Positions 35,901 through 45,930 are shown, counted from the first letter of the stretch. The stretch is DNA of 64,000 nt from Clytia hemisphaerica (GCA_902728285.1 CACVBU010000918.1:19086-83085), one strand, 5' to 3'. The notes: generated from the letters alone by a model not told the origin. Program-made: numbers and translations.

Positions 35901-38888
35901 CACTTATTTTTTGCTTGGAAGAGCTTAAAGCACGACATCTAGTCCTTCGGGCTTTATAAATCTATGATTATGCTATTAGCTCCACTAATGACTTTCTTAC
36001 TATTCTACCCTTTCCATTACTATTACCCTTACTCTTGCTGTCCTAGAGCTCACTGCAGAGTATTGGGTAATAGAGATCTATTTTTTTGCTCTATGAATAC
36101 GAGAGATAAACTTGAAAGCTACACTCTACGTGCGTAGTGTCGTGGAATCCTCACAAGCTATCAATGGCTGTCCCTTTCGGTCCATGATTGTAGTTGTTGA
36201 ATTGCTACTTGAATAAAAACCAGGAGACAAATCTTCAATTACCTTTACGAGAAATTAATATTTAAGAACCATTGTTTTTTTAGGATTTCGTTACTTGATT
36301 ACCGTCAGTAATTCTTTGTCTCTATTTTTCATCAGGCTTACCTTTGATCGTGTGTAGCATCACCTTGGCTTTCAAGCATTCAAATTACGGTACTTCAGAA
36401 GTGTAAGTGGTTCTCCTCTTTCCTTTCTTACTTGATATGCGTAAACCGAACTAGAGGTTTTTTTTCAGGTTTTGCCAAAGTTATGTAACTTAACCCAGTT
36501 TTCCACCAGGCCGGCACTCTTTTGCATCAAAAATGACGTCATTGTTTTTTGAAAAAATTTACTCATTTTCTGCATGGATTTTAAACCTCAATTTTATTAG
36601 TATGTTAAAAACCGGCAAATATGTTAAAGATATTTTTTTTGGCTTTTAGAAATTCAAAACAGAATGGAAAAATCTCCATTCGTTCAACTTTAATTGCTAT
36701 TTTATTGAATAGTACTTTTTCATTGGTCAGCGATAATTGTGAAACTTTTTGATGACGTCATCACCTTTATGATGACGTCATCAACCCCAACTTCTTTTTT
36801 ATGAACTCCTTTTATGGTAAAGAACATCTCTGCCAAATTTCAAGTCCATATCTTTTCTAGATCAAAAGTTATGCAAGGCTGGTGGAAAACACCCCCCCCC
36901 CTTGAGAATACAAAATCCGAAAAAGCCTGATAATAATAGGGTTAAGGAAAATCCGCCATTATGGAAGAAAATGTTTGAATTTGCGGAGGTAACTCATTAC
37001 GCAAACCAAATTTTTACTACAATAATGGTAGAAGTCACGCAACTTGAAAAAACTCTATATATTGCTATATAGCTAGCATTGGGTCAAATTCCGCTATTTT
37101 TCAGGTGTTTTTTTCTAGGAAAAATTAAATGACGTAATCTAAGTTACGTATACTAAGGTCGCGGTCAGTTCGGCTTTCTCACTCTTCCTTTTACCCAGTT
37201 TTACTCAGAGTTGAAGTTTTCTTTTCTTGGAAACACTACAGATCTCGATTTGACATAGAAAAATTCATTTCGATAGATCTATATACAGCTATATATTCAT
37301 TCTCTCTTGTAGATGTTGGTTAAGTCGTGGTTTAGCTCTCGGAGCATTTGTCGGTATAGGTGGAGTGATATCGCTTGCCAACCTCATTGTATTCGGCCTA
37401 CTACACTACAGCATTAACCGATTATTCCCTGCACCGATCGAAAGACGAGAAGACGACGATAGTGGCTCGTCAGACGATGAAAACGCTGACGAAAACCGCA
37501 ATAATGGTGACGAGTGTAGTGCGAATCAATGTCGGTACAAGCAGCCGAAAATTATTGTACCACAATCCAATAATGTAGTCATTCCGAAAAGGAAAGAACT
37601 TTTACAGAGTTTGCATGGTGGTCTGTTAGTTCTTCTCCTATTGATAGTGACGGTCGTTAACCTAATTATGGTATATTCGTATAAGAACGCGAAAGCGAGA
37701 TATTTGTATTTCTTGTTCACGTACGGAGGGGCGATCAGTAACTTTTTAGTAGGGTTCGTCATCTTTTATCATTTCTGCTTCAAACGGAAAGACCTACGAA
37801 AACTTTTGAAGCAGACTTTCATACATTTTCGACATAAAAATGCGGGTGTATCAGAGGCTATTGCGTTGGTTACCCATGACGACATGGAACGTCAAAATGG
37901 TAGCGGAGAAGTGGGAGAGACTGAGAATGAGAAACAGGAGTCACGTGACTTTCCGATACATGCGCAACATGAAAACTTAGGCGTGTTTGGTATGAGTGAT
38001 CATGTAATTTCGGACGGCTCTCAATACATACCGTCTATAGCTCCTGAAGCTCAGCCAAGCGAGGTTGAAGATCAACAACCAGATGAAAAATCTGAAATAC
38101 TCGATAGCTCTACAGATGCCCATCCACAGACATTCTCAAAATCAGCGGTTACGGAGGTTTCCGAAAGCGAACGTTTATCAAATGCACCAAACTCTATAGG
38201 TGATTGTTCGCTTGTTTCCTCGAATCATAACAAACGACAAAAAACACCTCCAAAGCCTGTGGATATTCCAACTAATTTAAAGAACTTTGTACCCGAGAAT
38301 TGGAGACCTGCTAGACGTCGAATGAATAAAGGAGCCTCTTATTATCCATATTATGCATCTGAAAACGCACCTATTTCCGCTTCGCTCGCGTATAGCTCCA
38401 AATCGAGTTCGTTAGCGAGTACAAATGTTGGTGGAATCCCACTTTACAAAAACAATCACCCTACTAATATGAATGGGATGCGACCACGCATGGCTGGTCC
38501 TGGACCAATGCCTTTGCAACCGCCCCCACCGCAAAGATACCAACCGACAATGGCTCCACCCCCGCCAAGAATGGTGGCGTCTCAACAAATGTATCTAACG
38601 CCCACAGCGCCCCCCTTGGATGCTCATCCAATGACTGTTTTACCGCTCTCCTCTAGACAACCAGTAATAGAAGAGGTAGATACTAATACGCAATCTTCAC
38701 GGAACGAAGAAGACTTTGATGTTTATCCCGAAATAAACCCGGTTAAATCTGAAACGGAATTAGAGTCGGAATTAGAATCGGATGAAGAAGAAGCTCCTAC
38801 TCCGTTGATTGTTTCCCCGAATTTATACATTCCGATGCCTCATGTTTCTATCAAACAGTTTATTTTACGGAACGAAACAAGTGTGTAG
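17901..38888 (+). CDS. ADGRA: Adhesion G-protein-coupled receptor, ADGRA (GPR123/124/125) type, 20 exons
   Basis: Exons read with consistent phases: 17901-18103, 23380-23451, 23629-23706, 23968-24036, 24502-24591, 24830-24990, 26397-26631, 27306-27627, 28197-28280, 28511-28675, 30767-30867, 31136-31346, 31874-32060, 32659-32729, 33085-33127, 33704-33819, 34196-34320, 35443-35714, 36336-36402, 37313-38888. The protein is about 1415 residues: signal peptide and LRRNT cysteines (exon 1), leucine-rich repeats with one repeat per exon (2-5), an LRRCT cap with CDCNMQWLPKW (6), an Ig domain (7-8), a hormone-receptor motif with WP and spaced Cys (8), GAIN/GPS (9-16), helices 1-7 (17-20) and a Pro-rich tail ending ETSV, a class I PDZ ligand. 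This order is specific to ADGRA receptors, which act at the cell surface in adhesion and Wnt-linked signalling in vertebrates. Exons 9 and 10 have the least certain borders. Introns are crowded with transposable elements. Confidence 0.85.
18143..18631. mobile_element. CATAGTGTCC MITE with C-run interior (ADGRA intron 1)
   Basis: The ends are CATAGTGTCCTCC and GGAGGACACTATG-like (GGGGAGGACACTATG), with AATGA on both sides as a 5-bp target duplication. The interior contains many runs of C on this strand. Relatives: 25269-25741 (opposite orientation) and 31660-31807. Confidence 0.7.
18953..20995. mobile_element. Foldback element with ACGAGTTGC arrays at both ends
   Basis: About 18960-19215 is packed with GAGTTGC/GAGTTACGAG units, and about 20770-20985 carries the inverted counterpart (GCAACTCGTAACTCG). 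The arms share longer stretches such as TTTAACAAAATAAAATCG against its near complement. About 1.5 kb lies between, with G/A-rich low-complexity parts around 19790-20010 and no coding frame of note. It sits in ADGRA intron 1. Confidence 0.65.
22148..22263. mobile_element. MITE, relative of 7485-7641
   Basis: Ends TAGACCTTATCAGAG and CTTTGATAAGGTCTA with an internal CCGAAACAATCCCACAATGC shared with the SLBP-intron copy. It is 116 bp, in ADGRA intron 1, with TA at the edges. Confidence 0.75.
22293..23336. mobile_element. 1.04 kb foldback, arms about 500 bp (ADGRA intron 1)
   Basis: The left arm from TAGACCAGCGTCCGAG reads through AGGGTGTAGAATTGAC, GGGGTTATTTGTTACGTTTC and TTTCCTAGGAGCATTTTC; the right arm repeats these in reverse order and complement, ending GCCGCTGGTCTA. 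Only a short spacer (about 22790-22840) separates the arms. TA lies at both edges and the termini begin with GACC like several smaller MITEs in the window. It ends 44 bp before ADGRA exon 2. Confidence 0.8.
25269..25741. mobile_element. CATAGTGTCC MITE, G-run orientation (ADGRA intron 6)
   Basis: Ends CATAGTGTCCTC and GGAGGACACTATG; both sides carry TATAT, a 5-bp target duplication. The body is the reverse complement of the copy at 18143-18631, including the segment ATGATATCATGTGATTAGAT. Confidence 0.75.
26069..26254. mobile_element. MITE, TAGACCTTTTCATAA ends (ADGRA intron 6)
   Basis: Ends TAGACCTTTTCATAATTTA and its complement, with internal inverted parts (ACTTGCCTCGTTTTG / TACGAGGCAAGTGATG and CCATGGTGATTA / its complement). 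TA is at the edges. It ends about 140 bp before the Ig-domain exon. A truncated relative is at 43036-43187. Confidence 0.75.
26802..27199. mobile_element. CAGGGTGTCT-family element with CCTTGAAAA units (ADGRA intron 7)
   Basis: CCTTGAAAACCTTGAAATTG units repeat near the left edge and again near 27160-27190. The interior matches the element at 48776-49176 in opposite orientation (for example TGGGTCCTTACTGAAGT and AAGTCATATCCTA). At about 27194 a second, inverted start of the same family (CAGGGTTTCTACGGAATC) begins, so the right edge is compound. Confidence 0.6.
28009..28082. repeat. Perfect 74-bp palindrome in an ADGRA intron
   Basis: Two 36-bp arms (28009-28044 and 28047-28082) are exact complements with only CT between them. 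In RNA this gives a very stable hairpin; in DNA it can extrude as a cruciform. It lies about 115 bp before exon 9. Confidence 0.8.
28694..30093 (+). mobile_element. GGACCTACC-ended element (copy B, ADGRA intron 10)
   Basis: It starts GGACCTACCTTGGAGGTCC followed by TATAAATTAACC and a GTCC tetranucleotide stretch, and ends CAGGTAGGTCC. Internal units repeat with a period near 320 bp (GGAAATCGCCGTTTTGCTGG at about 29052 and 29375) and share GACGGAGCCCGATTTTCG with copy A. It starts about 20 bp after the exon 10 donor. Confidence 0.75.
30430..30725 (-). mobile_element. tRNA-derived SINE (ADGRA intron 10)
   Basis: Read on the minus strand it begins GCGACCGTATTGCAGTGG, an A-box region (TGCAGTGGTAGAGCAT), then a B box (GTGGGTTCAACCC) and CAGCCGGGTC. 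A body of about 200 bp follows that ends near a TTACTTACTAAC simple run. The acceptor stem pairs poorly, so it is a SINE head and not a tRNA gene. Confidence 0.6.
31660..31807. mobile_element. Short CATAGTGTCC MITE (ADGRA intron 12)
   Basis: Ends CATAGTGTCC and GGACACTATG with C/G runs inside, as in the larger relatives at 18143 and 25269. No clear target duplication is visible for this copy. It ends 66 bp before exon 13. Confidence 0.65.
32240..32412. mobile_element. Pogo-like MITE, CAGT ends, TA target (ADGRA intron 13)
   Basis: It starts CAGTCGACTCTCACTAATTC and ends GAGAGAGGCAACTG, with TA on both sides. TTCGAA-type motifs recur inside. CAGT termini and TA fit pogo/Tigger-type non-autonomous elements. 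Confidence 0.6.
32871..33026. mobile_element. Palindromic MITE, TAGACCATGTTCGCACG ends (ADGRA intron 14)
   Basis: The ends TAGACCATGTTCGCACG and CGTGCGAACATGGTCTA are inverted copies, and the fold continues inside (GACGGTTCCGT and GAAGCCATTCTATTGGTTA with their complements). TA lies at the edges. The length is about 156 bp. Confidence 0.78.
34817..35071. mobile_element. Element rich in CAATATATTG (ADGRA intron 17)
   Basis: The ends GGGCTACATACACTACAC and GTGTAGTCTAAGTAGCCC are imperfect inverted copies. The self-complementary decamer CAATATATTG appears at least five times between 34833 and 35053. Confidence 0.6.
35747..35966. mobile_element. MITE beside an ADGRA splice donor
   Basis: The arms (CATAGATTTATAAAGCCCG... 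and ...CGGGCTTTATAAATCTATG) are about 40 bp. TTATGC flanks both sides, a possible 6-bp target duplication. The element starts only about 30 bp after the donor of the exon coding for helices 2-3. Confidence 0.65.
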
Positions 38889-39296
38889 TGTAACCCATAG
38901 TGACCGTGTGGAGCTGGAAGTGGTTTCTCAATTGCTTCTACAGAGAAGGTATTTTACTTAATATTTAAAAAGATTCGTCCATGAATAGAATTCTACTTTA
39001 AGAAGATAAATATTGGACAAAAAATGTTTTATAAAAAAAGATAAGATTTTTACCGCGAGGATAATATAACGTAAAATGAAACTTTATCTTTAAAGTATAA
39101 AACTTAGAGGAATAATTCTACTTAAGTAATATTTTTATTGTGCTTTTTTAAACCCCACACTGGATTTAGTTAGGAAGTGCTTTTTCAAATTCCCTTAGTT
39201 TCTTGACGGTGAAAAACAAGTCGCAGCGATACTAAAAATTCTTTTTGGGACCTCATCCTTACCATCCATAAGTTTTGATTTAATGATTTCCTCCTA
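38889..39296 (+). other. ADGRA 3' untranslated region and downstream DNA
   Basis: After the TAG stop the sequence is AT-rich without recognisable features. No AATAAA with a convincing setting was singled out, so the mRNA end is not defined. Confidence 0.35.
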
Positions 39297-39455
39297 CAGT
39301 TGACTCGCGCTAAATGGAGCTCGAACGGGAATTGAAAATTTGTTCAAAACTACAGGAAGATTCTAATTATAGAAAGTATTTCATAAGGGTTTAGCATTTA
39401 AAGGGACTGACAATTAGTTCGAATAATAGAAGTTCGAAATAGGGAGAGTCTACTG
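39297..39455. mobile_element. CAGTTGACTC MITE (pogo-like)
   Basis: It starts CAGTTGACTCGCGC and ends GGGAGAGTCTACTG, with internal TCGAAC / GTTCGAA motifs as in the element at 32240-32412. The flanking TA is only clear on the left. Confidence 0.5.
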
Positions 39456-40223
39456 AACCTGTGAAATGTGTTTCGGAAGTTTTTTCTACTCTTTGTTCAA
39501 AGCATTTAATCCATTTTTTTTGTTTGCCATAAAGTTTTTAATCATTCATTCATATATAGGAGTATTTTACTAGCAAACTCAGTCATAATGTAATGTTTTA
39601 TTTTCTAACTTTTTTTTTGGATTTTGGTCTAATGTCTCCCTGCCTTGTGCTCTCTCTCTTTTACCTATTATCTCTTCATGCTTATAAATTAGTAAAAGCT
39701 TTCAACCTCAAAGAGCTCACATAGACCAGATAGACTGCTTTGTGAAGCGGGCAGATTGATATAAACACAAATCATTTATAACTTACCTCAGGTAAGGTGC
39801 AATTCTTATGTTTATCAACAGATAATGTAGAATATTTTTCCGGACACGCACTATACACTTTTCTTGTTTTAGACATGTTTCTTTTCCCTACTATGACGTT
39901 TTAGGGTTTAACTTTTGAGAGGAAATTTTGGCAAATAATAGATCCATTTTGTGTGATTTTTTGTGGAGTTTATTTTTCGCGAAAGACTGTTTATTTGCTC
40001 CATATTTTCTCAGACAGGGAAAAGAGGAAAGTGAAAGAAAGTAAAGCATAAATTTTGGCAGTTAGCACAAAAACTTAACTTTGATGCGAAAATATCTGAG
40101 CGAAAAGTTGGGAGGCATTTAGGCTACTCGCCAAAAATTTCTTTCTTAACTAAGTTCTTTTAGAAAGTGTTTTAGAAAACAAATGTTACGAATTTAGGAA
40201 AAAGATTGAAAGATTACCATTAT

Positions 40224-40505
40224 ACATGTTTTTTTTTTATAAGCATACAAAAATCCGAAAACAGGCTCAGAGATGCTTAGGTCGAAAGCTTAATAAGGCT
40301 GAAAAATGCTTGAGGGGATGCTTAAATCTAAAGCATAATTTTAGGGAAATACTGAAAATCCGTAAAATTCCAGCCAAAAAAAGCCAAAATCAGGAAAAAA
40401 GCATTTTTCGTAGGCTCAAGTAATGCTTGCCATATGCTTAATTTTTCCCCATATCTGAGCCTAGATACATATGCTTATAAGTGCAATGCTTATAAAAAAA
40501 CATGT
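40224..40505. mobile_element. ACATGTTTTTT-ended inverted-repeat element
   Basis: The ends ACATGTTTTTTTTTTATAAGCAT-like (left) and ATGCTTATAAAAAAACATGT (right) pair. Inside, GCTTA and its complement recur often, and CAGGCTCAGAGATGC pairs with ATATCTGAGCCTAG. There is no supported coding frame. Confidence 0.6.
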
Positions 40506-41860
40506 AGTTTGAACCATCATATATTTTTTAAAATTTTATCATTGTTGATGATAATAACGAAGATGAGTTTATTATGAAAACAGTATTTATTATTTTTTTA
40601 CGTTCTGTATTCTTTTATTATTTTTTTAATACTTTTTTTTTCTTCATTTATTATTGCTACTGCCTTGAAAAACTCTTTCTGTATATAATTATTTTAACCG
40701 CTCTTTATCTATCAATCTATAGTAGTGTCTTTTTAAAACAAAATATTTTCAATTCATTTAATAAATTAATTAAATTGTAGTTTTATTAATTTCATACTCC
40801 TGAATTTTGAACCATTTCCATTTGAACCTACACTTTTTTATAAGAACCAGTAAATTTCTGATGAGGCTCGGCTTTTCTTATTTTTTCGGCGGCACTTTCA
40901 GCCTCAAATAGTCCTGATCCTGTTCTTATTTATAGGGTTAAATTTAGGTGTTTTTGGCTCAGCATTGTTCCTATTTTTTGGGATTTTAAACCTCATTGTT
41001 CTTATAAAAAAAGGTGTAATTGACGAAATTTTCTTGTTGTGGTGACATGTCCTTTTCATTTTCCAATCTTTTTCGATTTTTTCTATTTGATAATATCTCA
41101 CACCTAATTATCTTTTCAAGCACAAAACTGCTATTTAATTTGAATTTGATCAAAAGCTACAACCTACATTGTCTCCCTTGCAGATTATATTGAGACAGAC
41201 TTTAACCCATTGAGCATCTTCCTTTTTTTTTACTAAGGGAATCATCTGGGGGGAGGAGGCTAGAGCCCCCTCTTAAAATCTCAAGATTAATAAGTGCTAT
41301 CAACTTGAAATTGTGACCAGTGGTAGACATGGATAATTGGAGTTGATTTATTCGGCCACTAGTCTTATTGGTATTTTACAGACCAGAATGTGAATTGGGC
41401 TAGAATCAAGTATTGATTTGAGTGACCGTTCGATTTGATTGAAATTTGTTTCTGAAGGCTGTTTGTCATATTAAAGAGACTACTGGAGCTTTGAGCTTTC
41501 ACCGGTGATGGATATCGACCATCTAAGACAGTGAGCAAAATTTCAATATAGTCACATATGATTGTTTGGTATTCTGCAGACCGGTCCGTATTTTACCCAA
41601 AATGCTGAATTTCAGAATAACCAGTCCGATTTTGTTAAATTTTGGCTGCAAGCTTGTATACCTAACACTTGTTAAAATTTCAAGTCAATAGCATTTTCTA
41701 ATCTCTAGATACAGTATCCTAGGGTTGATTAAGGCAAAAAGGCACAAACTTTGAGCTAAAAAAGTTAGAGGGGTTAGTTATCTTCAAAGAATGACGATGA
41801 TGTATTTCGTATTTGGTGCACACTTGCAAAAATTCACGTTAATTTGATAAATATTTCAAA
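40506..41860. other. Intergenic, no gene recognised
   Basis: The stretch is AT-rich with long T runs around 40590-40640. Open frames here are short and low-complexity. No missing terminal exon of the downstream MIX23 gene could be identified in it. Confidence 0.4.
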
Positions 41861-42594
41861 TAGACCTTTTCGCCTTTCCATCCGCCATATTGAATTGTAT
41901 GCAAAAATTATGGTGGCCGAATTGCCGTGGTGAAATTCCCTTAAAAAGTATGCAAAACATATGCAAAAAGAAAGTATTAAATAAAATCTTACATGCATAA
42001 TTGGCATTATATTAAAGTGTAATCTTGTAGAAGAAAGATTAAATTTGCTTCTCTTGAAAACTAAAAACAATTATATTCACTCATCTCTTAGAACAAGCAC
42101 TTCAAAAGACCATAACATTAGACAGAAACTCAAACTGAAAAATCACCCGCGAAGGTAAAAAATAATCCTTATTCGGCTGACGGCAAATTATTCTCCTGGG
42201 AATAGAGCCGCCAAATGATCAAATCAAAACATTGATAAAATGTGACGTCATAATTACCGTTCTTTCAGTTTGCGTGTTTTGAAAGTTTGATGTGTGTACT
42301 CCGTCTTCGTGGAATTTTTTAATGGCATGAAAACAGAATATGCAATGTCTTTAAGAACAAATTCCTAAAAGGCTTTTGTTGTTCTGTAAATATTTCCTTT
42401 TGGATTAAGAAATTCCATCTTTTATTGTTCTAATGATTATGATATTTATTTATAAGATGCTTTGTTGTCTTTTTAATCTTTGTGTAAACTTGCATATGTT
42501 TTGCATACATTCCAACTAAATCCAACCACGGCATTTTCGTTCCTGTATTTTTGCATACAATTCAAGATGGCGGACGCAAAGGCGAAAAGGTCTA
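41861..42594. mobile_element. 734-bp element with 110-bp arms, TAGACCTTTTCGCC ends
   Basis: The left arm (about 41861-41975) and right arm (about 42488-42594) are inverted copies, for example TAGACCTTTTCGCCTTT against AAAGGCGAAAAGGTCTA and ATTGAATTGTATGCAAAAA against its near complement. TA lies at both edges. The interior shows no transposase. Confidence 0.78.
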
Positions 42595-43035
42595 ATAGTT
42601 ATCGAAAAAGTTCGTTTTCTTTTTTGTTTTTTTTATTTTTTTGGGGGGGGGAGCAAAATGTTAGAAGAAAAATAATCACTCAAGTAATTAGTGAGTAATT
42701 TTGATAAAATATATTCTATTCATTATTGTATAAATCTAAAAAAGTTCTACTCTAAGAAAAGATATCTATCTCAAATCTTGTCATGCTCAAAAATACATTT
42801 CCTTTTTCATACTAGTGGTAACAAAAAATCTGTTGTACAAAATGAAAAGACAAAAATCCATTTACAGTATAAAAAATAGTCGGTTTCTTCGTTCACTAAC
42901 TTTGAGGTGGTGTATAAGCTTTCCAACATCGTTCGTTAAATATCTATGGGAAGAATGAATGAGAAACAGGTCAGTTCTGTTGAGAAATAATTTTGGTGAA
43001 GAAGCAATCTTTTTTTTGGGGGGGGGAGAACTAAA

Positions 43036-43187
43036 TAGACCTTTTCATAAATTACGTTATGAACATCACTTGCCTCGTTTTGAAAATATTTCCATGGTGA
43101 TTAATTCCCAGTGGATTTTAATAAAACTACTTTCTATTCATAAAAAATCATTTAATCTTTCAAGGGACATAATGGCAATGACATAAT
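43036..43187. mobile_element. Truncated TAGACCTTTTCATAA MITE
   Basis: The left part matches the copy at 26069-26254 (TAGACCTTTTCATAAATTA, ACTTGCCTCGTTTTGA, CCATGGTGATTAA). The right terminal repeat is missing or decayed around 43187. Confidence 0.65.
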
Positions 43188-43199
43188 TCTAGCGAATTT

Positions 43200-43355
43200 T
43201 GCAACAAACTCACCTATACTCGCAATATATCTCTAATCTTAACTTTTAATTTTGAGAGCTTCCTAAAATAAACAACATGTCTCTTTTCTCAAGCTAAAAT
43301 TTTCATTAAATTTAGACCCTATGATTTTTGCCTGAGACCGCGATGTTCGTCCGAG
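43200..43355. repeat. Dispersed repeat, second copy of 4480-4860
   Basis: CACCTATACTCGCAATATATC, CAACATGTCTCTTTTCTC and TTTTTGCCTGAGACC line up with the earlier copy at high similarity in the same orientation. Confidence 0.5.
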
Positions 43356-43453
43356 AAACAAATAGAAACCAGTCAAATAGAACCCTCTTTCCAGAACAGA
43401 GGAACTACTCGACTACTTAGACTAGTTATGGATCTAACCTAATCTAAGCTTAC

Positions 43454-45732
43454 CTTCAATGATCTTGCTTTTACGACATCCTCTACCAGCAACTCTGATT
43501 TCATCACCCTCAACTAAAACAAAAAACAAAAATATTTCGCCGTAAATTCGTTGATTTTACTTTTATAAAATCTTTCCATCTTCTTATCAAGCGAAGAGGA
43601 AGAGGTTTCTAATGAATTTGATTAAAAAATGATCCTGATTCTTATCCCACCCGGTTTTTTTCCACCTACACATTTTTATTATAAGCGACTCCAATTTTTG
43701 GGTAAGGGTTTGGGCTACTTAGCATTCTAGCTCATTTTCTGAAAAATTTGCTTTGATCACCTCTACTGTTATACCAGATTTATGCTTTGGGTCAAAAGGA
43801 CTATCGTTTGCCATGGTTAGATTAATTAAAAAGTTTATAGTTTACAAGATAGTGAAAAATTGGCTAATTAGAGCCCTCCATCAGCCTGGTAGTTAATAAA
43901 AAAAATTGTGCCTTGCATATCTCCCTTTCCTCTTGCTATTAGCTTTAGGGGCTGTTCATATGGAGGCGGGAGACTGGATAAATTTTTGAGCGTTACTATT
44001 TTTAGCCATTTGATTGGTCAAAAGCTGCGACGTAAGTTCGAAAATCCGTCCCTCCTCAACTAGCCGGACCAGCCTCCCTCCCATATAAACAGCCCCTACC
44101 TGAATTATATAAAATGAAAAATCTCTACTTACTTTGCTCTGCTCATTTCTTAATTCTCTCATCAAAGTTGCATCTTCGTTTGTCTCAATTTGTTCTCTCA
44201 ACTTTTCGATTCTGTCAGTTTTCTGGTTGATGCATGAGTTGATACCTTCTTCCCGTGCCTTGTAATAACTTAGAAGCTTAAACAAAAAACAAAAAAGACG
44301 GATGTATAACGAAGAATGGTCAACATAAGTTTCTAGGACTCTTGATTTTTGAAAGAAAATACAAGCACAAATCGGGGGAGCGGGTGCTTTGGCAGAAAAG
44401 GGTACTGGGTATGTGCGGACGATAAGGGTCGAATTGCTTTTTACCTTAAAAATTTCAAAGTAGTCCCTTTAAGGGTTGGAAAATTTACAAATTTTAGGAA
44501 ATTTTTTGATTTTGAGAGAAAAAATTGTTAAAAAGCCTCTCTAAGGTTTAGACATGTTCAAAAAATTGAACAAAATTTTGCGAAAAAGTCTCTCTAAGGA
44601 GCACTTTTTCACTAAAAATTTGGTCTCTCCATGGAGGTAATAAAGATATAGATGGAGAGAAAACGTCTCGGTAATGATCTAAATGGTCGTTGAAATCTTT
44701 TATAAATCTATTCAAAGCGGCTTTTCTTTGATGTACCATCATTGGAAGCAAAAAACATCAATTTATAACTTTATAAGAACAGAAAGAGACTGTTTGGTTG
44801 ATTTTGAAAAACTTAATTTTGCCGAAAATCCTTGTTAAAATGCGATTCGAAATAGTTTCAACTGATGTAAGACTAAAAGAGTATATTAATTTCATAAGGA
44901 CACATTTTTGGGCTGGCATTTTGTTAACATTGAGAGTTGCATCACATTATTATTGAAAGTTTCTTATCTTAAAATCTTCACGCCTAAGTGGGCAGCGGTT
45001 TTCATACTCTGACAAAATGATCGATACAAGGTTCCTAATCGTAACACGTAATTCTTTTTTGAATCTATCGATGGCTTTGTGGGCAGCTTCCCCTAGAAGT
45101 TTGGAGTATTGTGCTTATTATGTGAAGTTTTTTTCAATTTTTCATGACAAGGCTATTATATTTCAATATACTTGTTAAAAATGTAATGTCTTTTCATTCA
45201 TCTTAAATATTCCCACGAGTATACCCAAAATTAATCATCTTATTCCCAAAGCAATCAAACAGCTGTTTGCTTCCGATGAAAAATCAGAATAGAACAAAAG
45301 GCATTGACTCTCCATCTATCTTTATTACCTCCATGGTCTCTCTAAGGGACGATTTTAGGAGGTCCCTTCCGCACATACTCATTCATCCGCCAACCCTAGT
45401 ACCTGGCCCCGGGGGCACAAATAATGTTACCAAACTGTATCATGAAGGATGCGTCAGCACATTTCCCCCCCAAAAAAATTGAGAAGCACGACCAATCAAA
45501 CAACAAAAATTCGATTTTAAACATCTGTGCATAAAACTCATCACATATTTTCACTGGAATTTATCGAATGATTGAACCTGTAGAACAGGAAGAATAAGAA
45601 ATTTACTTCAGAGTAAAGATTTCCACATTTTGATTCAGCATCAATTTCATGTTTGAACGATTCAGTTGGAACGCTTTTATTCAACTTGTAGATAATTTTA
45701 TCGTCAAGAAGCCTCAATGTCTTGAGTGTTTC
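43454..45732 (-). CDS. MIX23: MIX23 (CCDC58) homologue, three internal exons
   Basis: In transcript order the exons are 45607-45732, 44133-44276 and 43454-43513, all phase 0 with AG/GT borders, giving 42, 48 and 20 residues. They align in order with CCDC58/MIX23, a small coiled-coil protein of the mitochondrial intermembrane space linked to protein import. Visible matches are LRLLDDKIIYKLNKSVPTES, a Cys in KCGNLYSE, a second Cys 20 residues later in GINSC, the helix RELRNEQSK and the final LLVEDVVKARSLK. In the human protein the corresponding pieces carry the same order and, as I recall it, the same Cys spacing. The first exon and the C-terminal exon (an FNERCR-like piece is expected) were not found; the latter should lie below 43454. 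The introns hold a MITE and a large foldback. Confidence 0.8.
43948..44096. mobile_element. MITE, GGGGCTGTTCATATGG ends (MIX23 intron)
   Basis: The left GGGGCTGTTCATATGGAGG is matched at the right by CCTCCCTCCCATATAAACAGCCCC, with TA at both edges. It ends 37 bp from the 44133-44276 exon, on the donor side. Confidence 0.65.
44370..45440. mobile_element. Foldback element in a MIX23 intron
   Basis: GGTCTCTCCATGGAGGTAAT plus AAAGATATAGATGGAGAG (about 44621-44660) is repeated inverted at about 45309-45349. An outer pair is built on TATGTGCGGA (about 44409) and its complement (about 45372). Limits are approximate. Confidence 0.55.
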
Positions 45733-45823
45733 CTGAAAAAATGAGAAACGACAGTATAAATTATCGAGGAGTAAATAATAAGTTAATATTGAGTCAATAT
45801 TCACTTTAAATTTTCACAAGCTA

Positions 45824-45930
45824 GTTTAGGCGTACTAACTTTTGGGAGCAGAAACTTTCGCGAATCGTTGGATAAAAATGAGAATTTTCATATAAAATTG
45901 CCTTAAAAGTGAAATAAATACACTAAAGAC
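45824..45930 (+). mobile_element. Truncated copy of the 3613-3985 MITE
   Basis: TTAGGCGTACTAACTTTTGG, GAGCAGAAACTTTCGCGAAT and TTGGATAAAAATGAGAATT follow the left half of the earlier element. The right half is absent. It lies just upstream of the first MIX23 exon found. Confidence 0.6.

Noticed and set aside
37365..37578. GTG at 37365 as the start of a separate 507-residue protein
   Set aside because: The frame is open upstream to an AG acceptor at 37312 and encodes receptor helices 5-7 in phase with the preceding exon; it is the last ADGRA exon.
44277..44285. ATG upstream of the MIX23 coiled-coil exon as a start codon
   Set aside because: It is within the intron just before the AG acceptor; the preceding exon joins in phase.
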